A stretch of DNA of 64,000 nucleotides, taken from the NCBI GenBank assembly GCA_004359435.1, contig PTET01000001.1, positions 946,852 to 1,010,851 of the forward strand, in the 5' to 3' direction. Below, in pieces: positions 1-9,673 of the stretch. The first letter of the stretch is position 1, and every line of letters begins with the position of its first letter. The stretch comes from Flavobacteriaceae bacterium (GTDB lineage Bacteria > Bacteroidota > Bacteroidia > Flavobacteriales > Weeksellaceae). The notes beneath the pieces are model-generated. The model had not been told where the DNA came from. It was given only the letters and a program-made list of their open reading frames with translations, and did not search any database. The position numbers and the translations under genes are program-made.

Positions 1-1523
1 ATTTCAAAAGACATACTTTCTTCAAAGCTGTTTTGCTCAGAAAAGTTTTGCGTTTCTTGAGATTCAAATCCGAACTCCATGGATTCTTGCGAGTTAGAAT
101 ATTTACTGCTTGAAAAATCTTGGCTTTCTTTTTTGTTTCTAAGGCTTAAATCTTCGAAGAGAGAAGTTGTCGTAAAGTCTTCTTGGGTCTCTTCAAATTC
201 TTCATCTAAATAGAATGTTTCTACCTTATTTTGAATTCCTTGACTGCTTTCAGTTTTTTTTTCAATGGGTGCAAAAAGGTCAAAGGCGTCATTGCTCTGA
301 TGTTTTCTCTCTGAAATTTGTTCCTCTTGGATGAGAGAAATTTCGGGTTCTTCCTCAGTGGAAGAGACGATCTCTTTGGGTTTTTCAGGCTCTTCTTCTA
401 ATACAAATCGGGTGATTTGCTGAGTTTCTGAAATCTCTGGTTTTGTTTTTTCTTCTACATGTAAGCTTTGAACTAAGGCTTGTTCTTCCCCTAGGGTGTG
501 GAAAATCTTCTTTTCTTCTTGTCCTGTGTATCTTTTGTCGTCCACGGGGAATCCTGTAGCCACAATGGTTACATTAATTTGTTTACCAAGGGAAAGATCT
601 TCACCAACTCCCATAATGATGTTGGCATTGTGACCCGCTTCTGCTTGAATGAAATCATTGATGATTCCAATTTCGTCCATGGTAATTTCTTCTTCTCCAG
701 ACACAATTAAAAGCAGTACGTTTTTGGCTCCAGTAATTTTGTTGTCGTTCAGTAGAGGAGAGTCCAGCGCTAAAGAGATGGCTTCTTTGGCTTTGTTTTC
801 TCCTTCTGCTTTGGCAGAACCCATGATGGCCGTTCCGCTGTTGGCAAGTACGGTTCTGGCATCTCTAAGGTCGATGTTTTGGGTGTAGTGGTGGGTAATT
901 ACCTCTGCAATCCCTTTGGCGGCAGTAGCCAAAACCTCGTCTGCTTTGGCGAAACCTGTTTTATAACCTAGGTTTCCGTAAAGCTCACGTAGTTTGTTGT
1001 TGTTGATGATAATCAGTGAATCAACCGAGTTTCTTAGTTTTTCCAGTCCTTTTTCGGCCTGTTCAATTCTCATTTTACCTTCAAACTGGAAAGGAACTGT
1101 AACAATGGCTACGGTTAGAATCCCCATTTCTTTGGCGATTCCAGCGATAATAGGTGCAGCTCCAGTTCCGGTACCACCACCCATACCTGCGGTGATAAAT
1201 ACCATTTTGGTGTTGCTGTCCAGTAGTGCTTTTACGTCTTCTAAACTCTCCAGAGCGGCCTGTTCTCCAACTTCAGGATTAGCTCCCGCACCTAGTCCTT
1301 CGGTAATAGAAAGTCCTAACTGAATTTTGTTGGGAATTGGGCTGTTGTTTAGGGCCTGTGCATCGGTGTTGGAGATCACAAAATCTACTCCAGTAATGCC
1401 TTCTTCGTACATGTAATTTACCGCATTGCTTCCGCCGCCTCCCACACCAATTACTTTGATGGAAGCAGATCTATTTTTGGGCAAGTCGAAAATAAAATTT
1501 CCGGTTTCTTTGGTTGTATTCAT
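1..1523 (-). CDS. ftsZ: Cell division protein FtsZ (3' end outside window)
   Basis: Tubulin-like GTPase that polymerises into the cytokinetic Z ring at midcell. The visible 507 codons begin MNTTKETGNF. They show a nucleotide-binding glycine loop (VGGGGSNAV, about residues 27-35) and the tubulin signature GGGTGTGA at 115-122. After about residue 330 the protein becomes an acidic, Ser/Gln-rich linker, typical of the long disordered C-terminal linker of flavobacterial FtsZ. No stop occurs before base 1, so the C-terminal FtsA/partner-binding peptide lies outside the window. The ATG is 3 nt downstream of the ftsA stop, so ftsA and ftsZ are surely co-transcribed as the last genes seen of the dcw cluster. 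Confidence 0.97.
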   Translation of the reverse strand, partial: MNTTKETGNFIFDLPKNRSASIKVIGVGGGGSNAVNYMYEEGITGVDFVISNTDAQALNNSPIPNKIQLGLSITEGLGAGANPEVGEQAALESLEDVKALLDSNTKMVFITAGMGGGTGTGAAPIIAGIAKEMGILTVAIVTVPFQFEGKMRIEQAEKGLEKLRNSVDSLIIINNNKLRELYGNLGYKTGFAKADEVLATAAKGIAEVITHHYTQNIDLRDARTVLANSGTAIMGSAKAEGENKAKEAISLALDSPLLNDNKITGAKNVLLLIVSGEEEITMDEIGIINDFIQAEAGHNANIIMGVGEDLSLGKQINVTIVATGFPVDDKRYTGQEEKKIFHTLGEEQALVQSLHVEEKTKPEISETQQITRFVLEEEPEKPKEIVSSTEEEPEISLIQEEQISERKHQSNDAFDLFAPIEKKTESSQGIQNKVETFYLDEEFEETQEDFTTTSLFEDLSLRNKKESQDFSSSKYSNSQESMEFGFESQETQNFSEQNSFEESMSFE

Positions 1524-1526
1524 GGC

Positions 1527-2936
1527 TTATTCTTCTTCTTTTAACATTTGAATGAACTTTTCGCTCCAGTGGTTCAAGAAAGATTTGGATCTTTTTTTAC
1601 CTACTTCTTCTTTTACGGCTTCAACTTCTGGACTAATTTCCATTTCTTGTAGAACCTCTTGGGTGGTTGGAACATTAACGGGTTCTTCCAAAAGTCCTGT
1701 TGGATTAATTTGGGTTACTTTTTCTTTGTTTTGTAAGTTTTCGAAAGTTCCTCCGATGGTTTTATCGTCTTCTAGTTTTTCTAGGGCTTTCATTAAGAGT
1801 CCAATTCCGGTGGCGTATTCTGGGTTGGCTAGTTCCTCGGACTGACCTCCAGCCAGATGCTCGTTGGAATATCCAATTCGAACATCCATCCCGGTTACAA
1901 ATTCTGTAAGTTGTCTAATGTGTTTGAGTTTTGAACCTCCTCCTGTCATCACAATTCCTGCAATCAGTTTTTTCTTTTGCTCATCACAGCCGTAATTTTT
2001 CATCTCCAAATAGGCTTGTTGCAACACTTCTTCTATTCTGGCATGAATAATCTGAGAGAGTTTTTTCAGTGAAATTTCTTTGGGTTCTCTTCCTCTAAGC
2101 CCTGCGATAGAAACAATTTCTGTCTCTTTGTTTTCACCCGGCCAAGCAGAGCCAAATTTGGTTTTGAGAAGCTCTGCTTGTCTTTCGATAATCGAGCAGC
2201 CTTCTTTTACGTCTTCGGTAATGATGTTTCCTCCAAAAGGAATCACCGCTGTATGTCGAATGACGTTGTCTTTGAAAATAGCTATGTCTGTGGTTCCACC
2301 TCCTATATCGATCAGTGCAACTCCTGCTTCTTTTTCTTCCATGCTAAGGGAAGCTACCGAAGAGGCGATGGGTTCTAGGGTGATTCCTGTAAGGTTTAAT
2401 CCTGCGCTTTTGATGCATCTAGCGATGTTTTTGATTGAAGAAATTTGACCAACTACCACATGGAAGTTCGCTTCTAGTCTTCTTCCGTACATCCCGATAG
2501 GTTCTCTCACGTCGCTTTGAGAATCGATTTTGAATTCTTGAGGAAGCACATGGATGATTTCTTCCCCTGGCATCATCGAGAGTTTGTGTACCTGATTTAC
2601 CAATCTCTTTACATCTTCTGGGCCAATTACCTCTTCATAATTGGTTCTGGTAATGTAGTCGCTGTGCTGCAAACTTCTGATGTGTTGTCCAGCGATACCA
2701 ACGGTAACATCCTGAATTTTCATTCCACACTGAGATTCGGCCTGAGCAACCGCCTCACTGATCGAATTGATGGTTTGTGTGATATTCGAAACCACGCCTC
2801 TAGAAACGCCTTGGCTTTTGGCTTTACCCATTCCAATAATTTCTAGCTTGCCGTGCTCGTTCTTTTTACCCACCATCACTACAATTTTTGTAGTTCCGAT
2901 GTCTAAACCTACTGCGATATCTTTGTTATTTTCCAT
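1527..2936 (-). CDS. ftsA: Cell division protein FtsA
   Basis: Actin-like ATPase that tethers FtsZ to the inner membrane and recruits later divisome proteins. The phosphate-binding motif GLDIGTTK lies near residue 12, a second nucleotide motif (ALIDIGGGTTDIAIF) lies in the middle, and GGGSKLKHI follows in the C-terminal half. The C-terminal tail (SKSFLNHWSEKFIQML) looks like the amphipathic membrane-targeting helix of the family. I take the ATG at 2936 (MENNKD), giving 469 residues, the usual length. An in-frame ATG at 2969 would add 11 residues and deepen the overlap with ftsQ. With the chosen start the overlap with ftsQ is 11 nt. Confidence 0.95.
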   Translation of the reverse strand: MENNKDIAVGLDIGTTKIVVMVGKKNEHGKLEIIGMGKAKSQGVSRGVVSNITQTINSISEAVAQAESQCGMKIQDVTVGIAGQHIRSLQHSDYITRTNYEEVIGPEDVKRLVNQVHKLSMMPGEEIIHVLPQEFKIDSQSDVREPIGMYGRRLEANFHVVVGQISSIKNIARCIKSAGLNLTGITLEPIASSVASLSMEEKEAGVALIDIGGGTTDIAIFKDNVIRHTAVIPFGGNIITEDVKEGCSIIERQAELLKTKFGSAWPGENKETEIVSIAGLRGREPKEISLKKLSQIIHARIEEVLQQAYLEMKNYGCDEQKKKLIAGIVMTGGGSKLKHIRQLTEFVTGMDVRIGYSNEHLAGGQSEELANPEYATGIGLLMKALEKLEDDKTIGGTFENLQNKEKVTQINPTGLLEEPVNVPTTQEVLQEMEISPEVEAVKEEVGKKRSKSFLNHWSEKFIQMLKEEE

Positions 2937-3663
2937 TTTCTGTTTTTGTTGCAACAATTTGATTGTCAAAGGTTAAATCTAATTTTTTATAATAGCTCAT
3001 TCCGGTTTGTCCCAAATATTGGGCATAAAAAAGTTTGAGTTTTTCGAATTTTTTTTCAAAGTCTTCCAGTTTTCCAAAAACGATGATATAGGCTCCCAAA
3101 TTAACCATTAAGTTAAAGGATTCTGGACTTGTTTTTTCTATCCCAATAATGTGTTTTCTCAACAAGTTATCCTCATTTATGAACGAAATTAACTCGTTTA
3201 GGGGCTTTAGGTCTTCGGGTTTAATCTCTCCACTGACCAAAATAACATCTGCCGAGTAGTTTTTGCTCAGCCCAAAGGTTTCGTTTTCAGGGTTTAAGTA
3301 GTATTGATTTCTTGAAGTTTTAATTCTAGCTGTGGCAACCTGTTGGGTGATGTCAGCGCAAAGGCTGCCTTTTTTGTCTAAATAAACTTCTGCTTTCTTA
3401 ATTTGTTCTCCAGAATCTAATGTGTTTTCTATCGATCTTAGATCTAGGTCTTTGGTTTTGCTCTGAAACAGATCGGGATGATTTTTTTGCAAGATGTCTT
3501 GGACAATTTCTTGACTTACAAAATAGGATTCTCCTTGATTTTTTAGGTTGATCTTAAGCTCTGGTTCAACTACACGGTTATAATCTCTCACCCAGGCAAA
3601 CCCATAGAGTAAGCCAAAACAAATCAGCAAACAAACAAACAATATGTAGTTAGATCTGTTCAT
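2926..3663 (-). CDS. ftsQ: Cell division protein FtsQ/DivIB family
   Basis: Bitopic inner-membrane divisome protein that links early and late division proteins. One N-terminal membrane segment (about residues 5-25, ILFVCLLICFGLLYGFAW) is followed by a periplasmic part with POTRA/FtsQ-like character. The 245-residue length fits flavobacterial FtsQ. Sequence conservation in this family is low, so the call leans on the single membrane anchor and the position between murC and ftsA. The start codon overlaps the murC stop (ATGA). Confidence 0.88.
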   Translation of the reverse strand: MNRSNYILFVCLLICFGLLYGFAWVRDYNRVVEPELKINLKNQGESYFVSQEIVQDILQKNHPDLFQSKTKDLDLRSIENTLDSGEQIKKAEVYLDKKGSLCADITQQVATARIKTSRNQYYLNPENETFGLSKNYSADVILVSGEIKPEDLKPLNELISFINEDNLLRKHIIGIEKTSPESFNLMVNLGAYIIVFGKLEDFEKKFEKLKLFYAQYLGQTGMSYYKKLDLTFDNQIVATKTENGK

Positions 3664-4826
3664 TTAGAAAATCTATGATAAGGATAGATGTCTAAAAGTA
3701 AAACTGTATCTGCTTTTTGAAGGCTAAGGGCAAATTCATCCGCAAAATCTTTGGTTCTACTAAAAAGATGAGGCTGAAATACCACCAACATTTTCTTGCT
3801 TGGATAAAGCTCTCTGGCGGCAGAAATGGCAGCATTAATTTCTGTGGGATGATGGGCGTAATCATCAATGTATACCTTGCCATTTATTTTGTGGCGAGTA
3901 AATCTTCTTTTAATTCCTTTGAAAGATTCTATGGCCTCTTTGATGATCTCAGAATCTAACCCTAATTTTTTGGCCACCGCAAAAGCCGCTGTTGCGTTTT
4001 TGATGTTGTGTCTACCTGGAAGATCCATCTTGATATCAGATATAGTCTCTTGGTAATGCTTGATATCAAACACAAATTGGTCTTTTTCTACCCGAATGTT
4101 TTGGGCGCAAATATCACTTTCAGGGGAAATTCCATAGGTTACCGCATCCTCAAAGGGAAGGCCATAATTCACAAAAAGATTGTCTGGAGTAACTTTTAAA
4201 GCATATTCTTGGAAGGCAAATACAAAATCTTCTTCTTTTTGGTAGATGTCTAGATGATCTGCATCTACAGAAGTAACAATGGAGATGTTTGGCGATAGTT
4301 TCAAGAAAGAACGATCGTATTCATCTGCTTCAACTACAGTTATTTTCTGGCCATGCCCAATTAAGTTGCTTCCATAGTTTTGAGAAATCCCCCCGCAAAA
4401 AGCAGTACTTTCTAATTTGGCATAATGTAAAATATGTCCAAGTAGGGTAGTGGTGGTGGTTTTTCCGTGGGTTCCAGCTACACCAATACAAAAGGTATCT
4501 CGGGTTAAATCTCCAAGAACTTCTGCGCGTTTAAGTAGATCGAATTCTTTTTCTTTGAAATAGGCCAATTCTTTGAGGTCCGATGGAACTGCGGGAGTAT
4601 AAATTACAAGTGTGTTTTCTGGCGTTAACTCAGCGGGAATCAGCTCTGGAGAATCGGTATAATGGATTTTGATTCCTTCATTTTCTAAGGTTTTTGTAAG
4701 CTGTGTAGAGGTTTTATCGTACCCAAGTACATTTTTCCCATTGTAGGCAAAATATCTTATTAGGGCACTCATGCCAATGCCACCAGCTCCCAGAAAGTAA
4801 TAATTTTGATAACTCAGCTTATTCAT
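3660..4826 (-). CDS. murC: UDP-N-acetylmuramate--L-alanine ligase, C-terminally truncated
   Basis: Cytoplasmic Mur ligase that adds L-Ala to UDP-MurNAc. The Rossmann-like N-terminus (FLGAGGIGMSAL), the ATP loop GTHGKTTTT at 118-126 and the middle/C-terminal motifs (YIDDYAHHPTEI, VVFQPHLFSRT) are all present. The ORF is 388 residues, whereas MurC is usually about 450-490. It follows the family up to LLLDIYP, then diverges into YHRFSK and stops. Roughly the last 55-60 residues are missing. In the next frame the DNA reads LIIDFLNEQI and a stop at 3650-3652, a plausible true C-terminus, so an internal deletion with frameshift around 3672-3690 is the simplest explanation. It overlaps murG and ftsQ by ATGA junctions. 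The product would probably be inactive. Confidence 0.9.
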   Translation of the reverse strand: MNKLSYQNYYFLGAGGIGMSALIRYFAYNGKNVLGYDKTSTQLTKTLENEGIKIHYTDSPELIPAELTPENTLVIYTPAVPSDLKELAYFKEKEFDLLKRAEVLGDLTRDTFCIGVAGTHGKTTTTTLLGHILHYAKLESTAFCGGISQNYGSNLIGHGQKITVVEADEYDRSFLKLSPNISIVTSVDADHLDIYQKEEDFVFAFQEYALKVTPDNLFVNYGLPFEDAVTYGISPESDICAQNIRVEKDQFVFDIKHYQETISDIKMDLPGRHNIKNATAAFAVAKKLGLDSEIIKEAIESFKGIKRRFTRHKINGKVYIDDYAHHPTEINAAISAARELYPSKKMLVVFQPHLFSRTKDFADEFALSLQKADTVLLLDIYPYHRFSK

Positions 4827-5932
4827 AAATATTCTGCTATAATTCGTACAATTTTATGGGTGGCATCGGGCTTTTTAAGCAGTCCGATGTTTTGACTCAT
4901 TTCTTCTCTTAATTCCATGTTTTGGCAGAGTTCTAGGGTTTTTTGTACCAGAGATTGTTCCGCATCTTTGTCTTTGACAATAATTGCAGCCTTATGATTT
5001 TCTAAACTCTCAGCATTTTTGGTTTGATGGTCTTCCGCAGCCCAAGGCAGTGGGATGAGTATCACGGGTTTTTGTGCCATGCAAAGTTCAGAAATAGCAA
5101 TGGCGCCAGCTCTTGAAATGATTACATCTGCCGCTGCATAAGCATCGTCCATGTTGTAGATAAACTCACTAAGAATTAGTCCTGGATGATCTGCAAAGGG
5201 AAGTTCTTTGAGCCTTTTATAATCTGTTTTACCGGTTTGCCAAATAAATTGTATGTCTTGGTCTAAAAGTTCCAATACCGATTTTTCCCAAGCTTTGTTT
5301 ATGTTTTGAGAGCCCAAAGAACCTCCAACAGAAAGCACGGTAGTCTTGTTAGGATAAAGCCCAAATTTCTTTTTTGATACCTCTTGGTTGGGATAATTGT
5401 CAAAGATTTCTGTTCGGATGGGGTTTCCAGTAAAATGAATTTTGTTTTTATTAAAGAAAGCTTCCATGTTTGGATAGGCCACCGCAATGGCTTTGGCTCT
5501 TTTTCCTAGCAACTTGTTGGTTAGTCCAGGGATAGAATTTTGTTCTTGAATAAGGTACGGAATTCCTTTTAAAGCGCACATCAGTAGCGTTGGGCCACTG
5601 GCATAACCACCGGTTCCTATAGCAAAATCGGGTTTGAAATCGGAAATAATTTTTCGGGCCTGAGACAAACTCTTGATGAGTTTCAGTGGAAATCCAAGAT
5701 TGTTCTTTATGCTAGACCTATCGATTCCAGAGATGTCTACCCCTTTGATAGAATATCCCGCTTTGGGAACTTTTTCCATTTCCATTTTTCCGTTGGCTCC
5801 CACAAAGAGAATTTCGCAGCTTGGAAATTCTTTTTTGAGTTGGTCTGCAATGGCTACCGCTGGAAAGATATGTCCTCCAGTGCCTCCTCCACTTAGGATG
5901 ATTCTAGGCGATGTCTTCGATGATTGCTTCAC
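4823..5932 (-). CDS. murG: UDP-N-acetylglucosamine--MurNAc-(pentapeptide) pyrophosphoryl-undecaprenol transferase
   Basis: Peripheral membrane GT-B glycosyltransferase that converts lipid I to lipid II. The donor-side glycine loop GGGTGGHIFPA is at about residues 15-25. The C-terminal UDP-GlcNAc site is recognisable (SRAGAIAISELC and the PLPWAAEDHQ motif). The length of 369 residues is normal. The only sensible start is the GTG at 5930-5932, because the next upstream in-frame codons lie deep inside ftsW. It overlaps ftsW by 29 nt and murC by 4 nt, typical of the compact dcw operon. Confidence 0.97.
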   Translation of the reverse strand: MKQSSKTSPRIILSGGGTGGHIFPAVAIADQLKKEFPSCEILFVGANGKMEMEKVPKAGYSIKGVDISGIDRSSIKNNLGFPLKLIKSLSQARKIISDFKPDFAIGTGGYASGPTLLMCALKGIPYLIQEQNSIPGLTNKLLGKRAKAIAVAYPNMEAFFNKNKIHFTGNPIRTEIFDNYPNQEVSKKKFGLYPNKTTVLSVGGSLGSQNINKAWEKSVLELLDQDIQFIWQTGKTDYKRLKELPFADHPGLILSEFIYNMDDAYAAADVIISRAGAIAISELCMAQKPVILIPLPWAAEDHQTKNAESLENHKAAIIVKDKDAEQSLVQKTLELCQNMELREEMSQNIGLLKKPDATHKIVRIIAEYL

Positions 5933-7103
5933 TTTGTTTTTTTCTTTCGGCCTGAATTTCTTCAGGGGTTTTTATTTGTCTACTCACACTTAAAATTACA
6001 CCAAGCCCCATACAGGTAATCCAAATGGAAGTACCTCCATAACTAATCATAGGCAAGGGTTGTCCGGTAACGGGCATTAAATTAACCGCCACCGCCATAT
6101 TGATAAGCGCTTGGAATATAATAGGAAGCCCTGCGGCAAAAACCAAAAGGGTTCCGAAATAGGTGTGTATTTTTACAGATATAAGTATAATTCTAAACAG
6201 AATCGATAAGAAAATAAAGATTAAAAACAGCCCACCTACAAAACCATATTCTTCAACGATAATGGCAAAAATAAAGTCTGATGAAGATTGCGGAAGGGTT
6301 TGTTTAAGTGCACTTTTCCCAGATCCTACCCCTAAAATACTACCTTGAACAATGGCTGTTTTGGCGTTTTTTACTTGGTAAGATTCTTCTTCTTTGTCAT
6401 CTCCAAGGAAACTTTCTATCCTGCTAATCCAAGTATCTACTCGGTTAGAACCTATCAGATCTGGTTTGGTTTTGGCCACATAGATAAATAGACTGGCAAA
6501 TAAAATTCCAGAGAACAAAAGTCCAAAGAGATATTTGAGCGGATAATCTCCCAAGAAGAGAATCACCAGAGCCATCGCGAAGATAATCAGCGCGGTTGAT
6601 CCATTGGCTGGAAAAATAAGTCCAACCACCACTATAATGGGAAGTAAAAGGGGTAAAATGGTGTCAATAAAGCGAATGTTTTGTTCACGAATTTTGGTAA
6701 GGTACCTAGCGCAGTAAATCATCAGGGTTAAAGAAGCCAAAGATGAAGTTTGAATGGTAAAAGGAATTCCAGGTATTTTGAGCCATCTTGCCGCATTGGC
6801 GCCTTCAATGGTAGTGCCTTGAACCAAAGTCAACCCAAGAAGTACAACCACAATGGGCATTCCAAGTAGCGCCAATCCACCAAAATATTTGTAATCTACA
6901 TGTTGCAATCCAACAATAATGGCCAGACCAACCAGAAGAAAAAATGCATGTTTTCCAAGGTGGCTAATGGTGGAACCTTCTCCTACAATAAGCTCTAGGT
7001 TAGAGCTGGCAGAATAAACGGGCAAGAACGAAAAAGCCGTGAGTAGCAGTATAAATGCCCACAGGTATTTGTCTCCTAGCAATATGTTGTTGAGTCTTTC
7101 CAA
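5904..7103 (-). CDS. ftsW: Lipid II polymerase / divisome SEDS protein FtsW
   Basis: Polytopic inner-membrane SEDS glycosyltransferase that polymerises lipid II at the septum together with FtsI. The 399-residue protein is rich in hydrophobic segments and contains SEDS signatures such as GSILGVGSGKSALKQTLP, the conserved acidic loop (SSSDFIFAIIVEEYGF) and the C-terminal MPVTGQPLPMISYGGTS. It lies between murD and murG, 2 nt from the murD stop. Position in the dcw cluster favours FtsW over RodA. Its partner FtsI in this window is damaged. Confidence 0.95.
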   Translation of the reverse strand: MERLNNILLGDKYLWAFILLLTAFSFLPVYSASSNLELIVGEGSTISHLGKHAFFLLVGLAIIVGLQHVDYKYFGGLALLGMPIVVVLLGLTLVQGTTIEGANAARWLKIPGIPFTIQTSSLASLTLMIYCARYLTKIREQNIRFIDTILPLLLPIIVVVGLIFPANGSTALIIFAMALVILFLGDYPLKYLFGLLFSGILFASLFIYVAKTKPDLIGSNRVDTWISRIESFLGDDKEEESYQVKNAKTAIVQGSILGVGSGKSALKQTLPQSSSDFIFAIIVEEYGFVGGLFLIFIFLSILFRIILISVKIHTYFGTLLVFAAGLPIIFQALINMAVAVNLMPVTGQPLPMISYGGTSIWITCMGLGVILSVSRQIKTPEEIQAERKKQSEAIIEDIA

Positions 7104-7105
7104 GG

Positions 7106-8443
7106 TTACAATTTTTTTACTTCTTGTTTGAACTGGACTCCTCTGTCCATGTAGTTTTTAAACAGGTCGAAACTCGCGCAAGCAGGAGAAAGAAGTACGA
7201 TCTGGTCTTTTTTAGCCATTTTGTAAGCTTTTTCTACCGCTTCTTTCATGCTTTTTGCCTCGGTGATTTCTTCTACCATACCCGAAAAGGTCGACAAAAG
7301 TTTTTGGTTGTCTACCCCAAGACAAATAAGGGCTTTTACTTTTTTCTTTACCAGCTCTTCAATCTCAGTATAATCATTTCCTTTGTCTGTTCCACCAGCA
7401 ATCCAGATTACTTCTTTGTCCATACACTCAAGGGCGTAGTACACGGCATTTACGTTGGTGGCTTTGGAGTCGTTGATGTATTGTACCCCAGCCACCATAC
7501 ATACTTTTTCTAATCTATGTTCTACGGCTTTAAAATCGGACAAAGCTTCGATGAGTTTTTTGTCTTTTAGTTTGAGTATGTTCGCCACGGTTGCCGCTGC
7601 AAGCGAGTTGCTTTGGTTGTGTTTTCCAAGCAGAGAAAGACTCGAAAGTGGCATTTGAAATTCAGGCTCTTTTTCTAATTTTACCTTTAGTTTTTCACCA
7701 CTTATAAATGCTCCGTTTTCTAGTGTTTTTTCTGTAGAATAAGCAATGGCATTGGCCTTTGTTCCTATTTCTTGCAACAAATCAACAATAGGTTCGTTGT
7801 CTAAATTGTACACCAAGAAGTCTTCGTTGTCTTGGTTTTGGGTGATTTTAAACTTGCTTCTGGCGTATAGATCGAATTTGTTTTCGTATTGATCCAAATG
7901 GTCGATGGTGATGTTTAGAATTATCGCAATAAAGGGTTTGAAAGTCTGAATATCGTCCAACTGAAAACTGCTAATTTCCAGTACATAGTAGTCGTGGTTG
8001 TTCTGGGCAACCAGTCTTGCAAAGCTAATCCCTATATTTCCGCCAAGGGCTACATTGAGTCCCTCATTCTCTAATATGTGGAAAATGAGCGAGGTGGTAG
8101 TTGTTTTTCCATTGCTACCGGTAAGTGCAATAATTTTAGCTTTGGTAAACCTTGAAGCCCATTCAATCTCAGAGATAACGGGAATGTTTTTGGAGGCAAT
8201 TTCTTTGAGGATGGCAGCTTTTTTAGGAATTCCAGGGCTTTTTACGACAATTTCTGCCTTTAGAATTTCGTCTATGCTATGGTTTTTTTCTTCATAGACA
8301 ATTCCTGCAAGTTCTAACTCCTGTTTGAAGTTAGGGGCGATGATGCCCATGTCGGAAACAAAGACATCGTATCCTTCTTTTTTGCCTAGTAGCGCAGCAC
8401 CTACACCACTTTCTCCAGCTCCCAGTACAACCAGTCTTTTCAT
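7106..8443 (-). CDS. murD: UDP-N-acetylmuramoylalanine--D-glutamate ligase
   Basis: Cytoplasmic Mur ligase that adds D-Glu to UDP-MurNAc-L-Ala. It has the N-terminal nucleotide-like fold (LGAGESGVG), the ATP loop GSNGKTTTT at 109-117, the middle-domain motif (ITIDHLDQY) and the C-terminal ligase domain (YINDSKATN, WIAGGTDKGND, LSPACASFDLF). The 445 residues match the family, and no part is missing. The start codon overlaps the mraY stop by one base (TAATG). Confidence 0.97.
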   Translation of the reverse strand: MKRLVVLGAGESGVGAALLGKKEGYDVFVSDMGIIAPNFKQELELAGIVYEEKNHSIDEILKAEIVVKSPGIPKKAAILKEIASKNIPVISEIEWASRFTKAKIIALTGSNGKTTTTSLIFHILENEGLNVALGGNIGISFARLVAQNNHDYYVLEISSFQLDDIQTFKPFIAIILNITIDHLDQYENKFDLYARSKFKITQNQDNEDFLVYNLDNEPIVDLLQEIGTKANAIAYSTEKTLENGAFISGEKLKVKLEKEPEFQMPLSSLSLLGKHNQSNSLAAATVANILKLKDKKLIEALSDFKAVEHRLEKVCMVAGVQYINDSKATNVNAVYYALECMDKEVIWIAGGTDKGNDYTEIEELVKKKVKALICLGVDNQKLLSTFSGMVEEITEAKSMKEAVEKAYKMAKKDQIVLLSPACASFDLFKNYMDRGVQFKQEVKKL

Positions 8444-9672
8444 TATCTAATTTTTAAGGTAACAATACTAATTACAGCTAATAGAATTCCAACAATCAAA
8501 AATCGATTGACAATTTTACTCTCGTGGTAGCCTTTTTTCTGGAAATGATGATGAAGTGGAGACATCAAAAAGATTCTTCTTCCTTCTCCGTATTTGTTCT
8601 TGGTATATTTAAACCAAGCTACTTGAAGCATTACCGAGAGGTTTTCTGCTAAGAAGATTCCGCACAAAACGGGAATCAAAAGCTCTTTTCGAACAATAAT
8701 AGCCAATACCGCGATAAGTCCGCCAAGGGTTAAACTTCCGGTGTCTCCCATAAAAATTTGGGCAGGATAGGTGTTGTACCACATAAATCCAACGATTCCT
8801 CCAATGAGTGCCGAAGAAAAAACGGCAACTTCTCCGATGTTCGGAATATACATGATGTTTAGGTAGTCAGACAAAATGATGTTGCCAGAAACCCAAGCAA
8901 AAATCATGATGCAAGCGACAATAATAGCCGAAGTTCCAGCGGCTAGGCCATCAATTCCATCGGTTAGGTTGGCTCCGTTAGAAACCGCGGTGATAATAAA
9001 GATCACCATAGGAATAAAGATGATCCAGGCATATTTCTCTGCATCTTCTTCGCTCATAAAAAACAGAACGTCGCTATAATCAAAAGTGTTGTCCTTGATA
9101 AAAGGAATGTTGGTTTGGGTACTTTTTTTGGCCTCAGAAAATACCGGAAGTGTTCTGGCTGTGTTGTTTTCTATGTTTACACTTGGGGTGATTTTTTCTT
9201 TGATGGTAACCTGTGGATGAAAATAAAGCGCGCATCCTACAATGAGCCCTAAGGTAATTTGACCCAAAACCTTGAATTTTCCTGCCAATCCGTCTTTGTT
9301 TTTTTTGAAGACTTTGATGTAATCATCGAGTCCACCGATGGTTCCCATCCAAAGCATCGAAAATACCAGTAGAATTACATAGATGTTCCATTTGGCAAAA
9401 AGAAGCACTGGGATTAATGTGGCAATGATGATGATAATTCCACCCATGGTTGGGGTTCCCTCTTTTTCTTTTTGCCCTGTTAGCCCAAGCTCTCTAACGG
9501 TTTCCCCGAGCTGTTTTACCCGAAGGTAATTGATGGCTTTTTTTCCAAAAAACAGCCCAATTAAAAGCGAAGTAATTAGGGCCAAAGCAGCTCGAAAAGT
9601 GATGGCTTCCCAAAGGGCTGAGCCAGGGACGTCGTTTTGCTGATTGAGAAGTTGTATCAAATAGTAAATCAT
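8443..9672 (-). CDS. mraY: Phospho-N-acetylmuramoyl-pentapeptide-transferase
   Basis: Polytopic membrane enzyme that transfers phospho-MurNAc-pentapeptide to undecaprenyl phosphate, making lipid I. Family motifs are clear: the cytoplasmic aspartate pair in [10 protein letters not shown], the [12 protein letters not shown] motif, the FMGDTGSL motif and the C-terminal [12 protein letters not shown] histidine cluster. The 409 residues are normal for Bacteroidota, which carry an extra periplasmic insertion near residues 160-210. It follows murE by 1 nt and overlaps murD by 1 nt. Confidence 0.98.
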   Translation of the reverse strand: MIYYLIQLLNQQNDVPGSALWEAITFRAALALITSLLIGLFFGKKAINYLRVKQLGETVRELGLTGQKEKEGTPTMGGIIIIIATLIPVLLFAKWNIYVILLVFSMLWMGTIGGLDDYIKVFKKNKDGLAGKFKVLGQITLGLIVGCALYFHPQVTIKEKITPSVNIENNTARTLPVFSEAKKSTQTNIPFIKDNTFDYSDVLFFMSEEDAEKYAWIIFIPMVIFIITAVSNGANLTDGIDGLAAGTSAIIVACIMIFAWVSGNIILSDYLNIMYIPNIGEVAVFSSALIGGIVGFMWYNTYPAQIFMGDTGSLTLGGLIAVLAIIVRKELLIPVLCGIFLAENLSVMLQVAWFKYTKNKYGEGRRIFLMSPLHHHFQKKGYHESKIVNRFLIVGILLAVISIVTLKIR

Positions 9673-9673
9673 G

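Noticed and set aside
2937..2969. Longer ftsA start giving 11 extra residues
   Set aside because: The extra residues (MTIKLLQQKQK) are encoded within the ftsQ 3' end and do not look like family sequence; MENNKDIAVGLDIG is the usual beginning.
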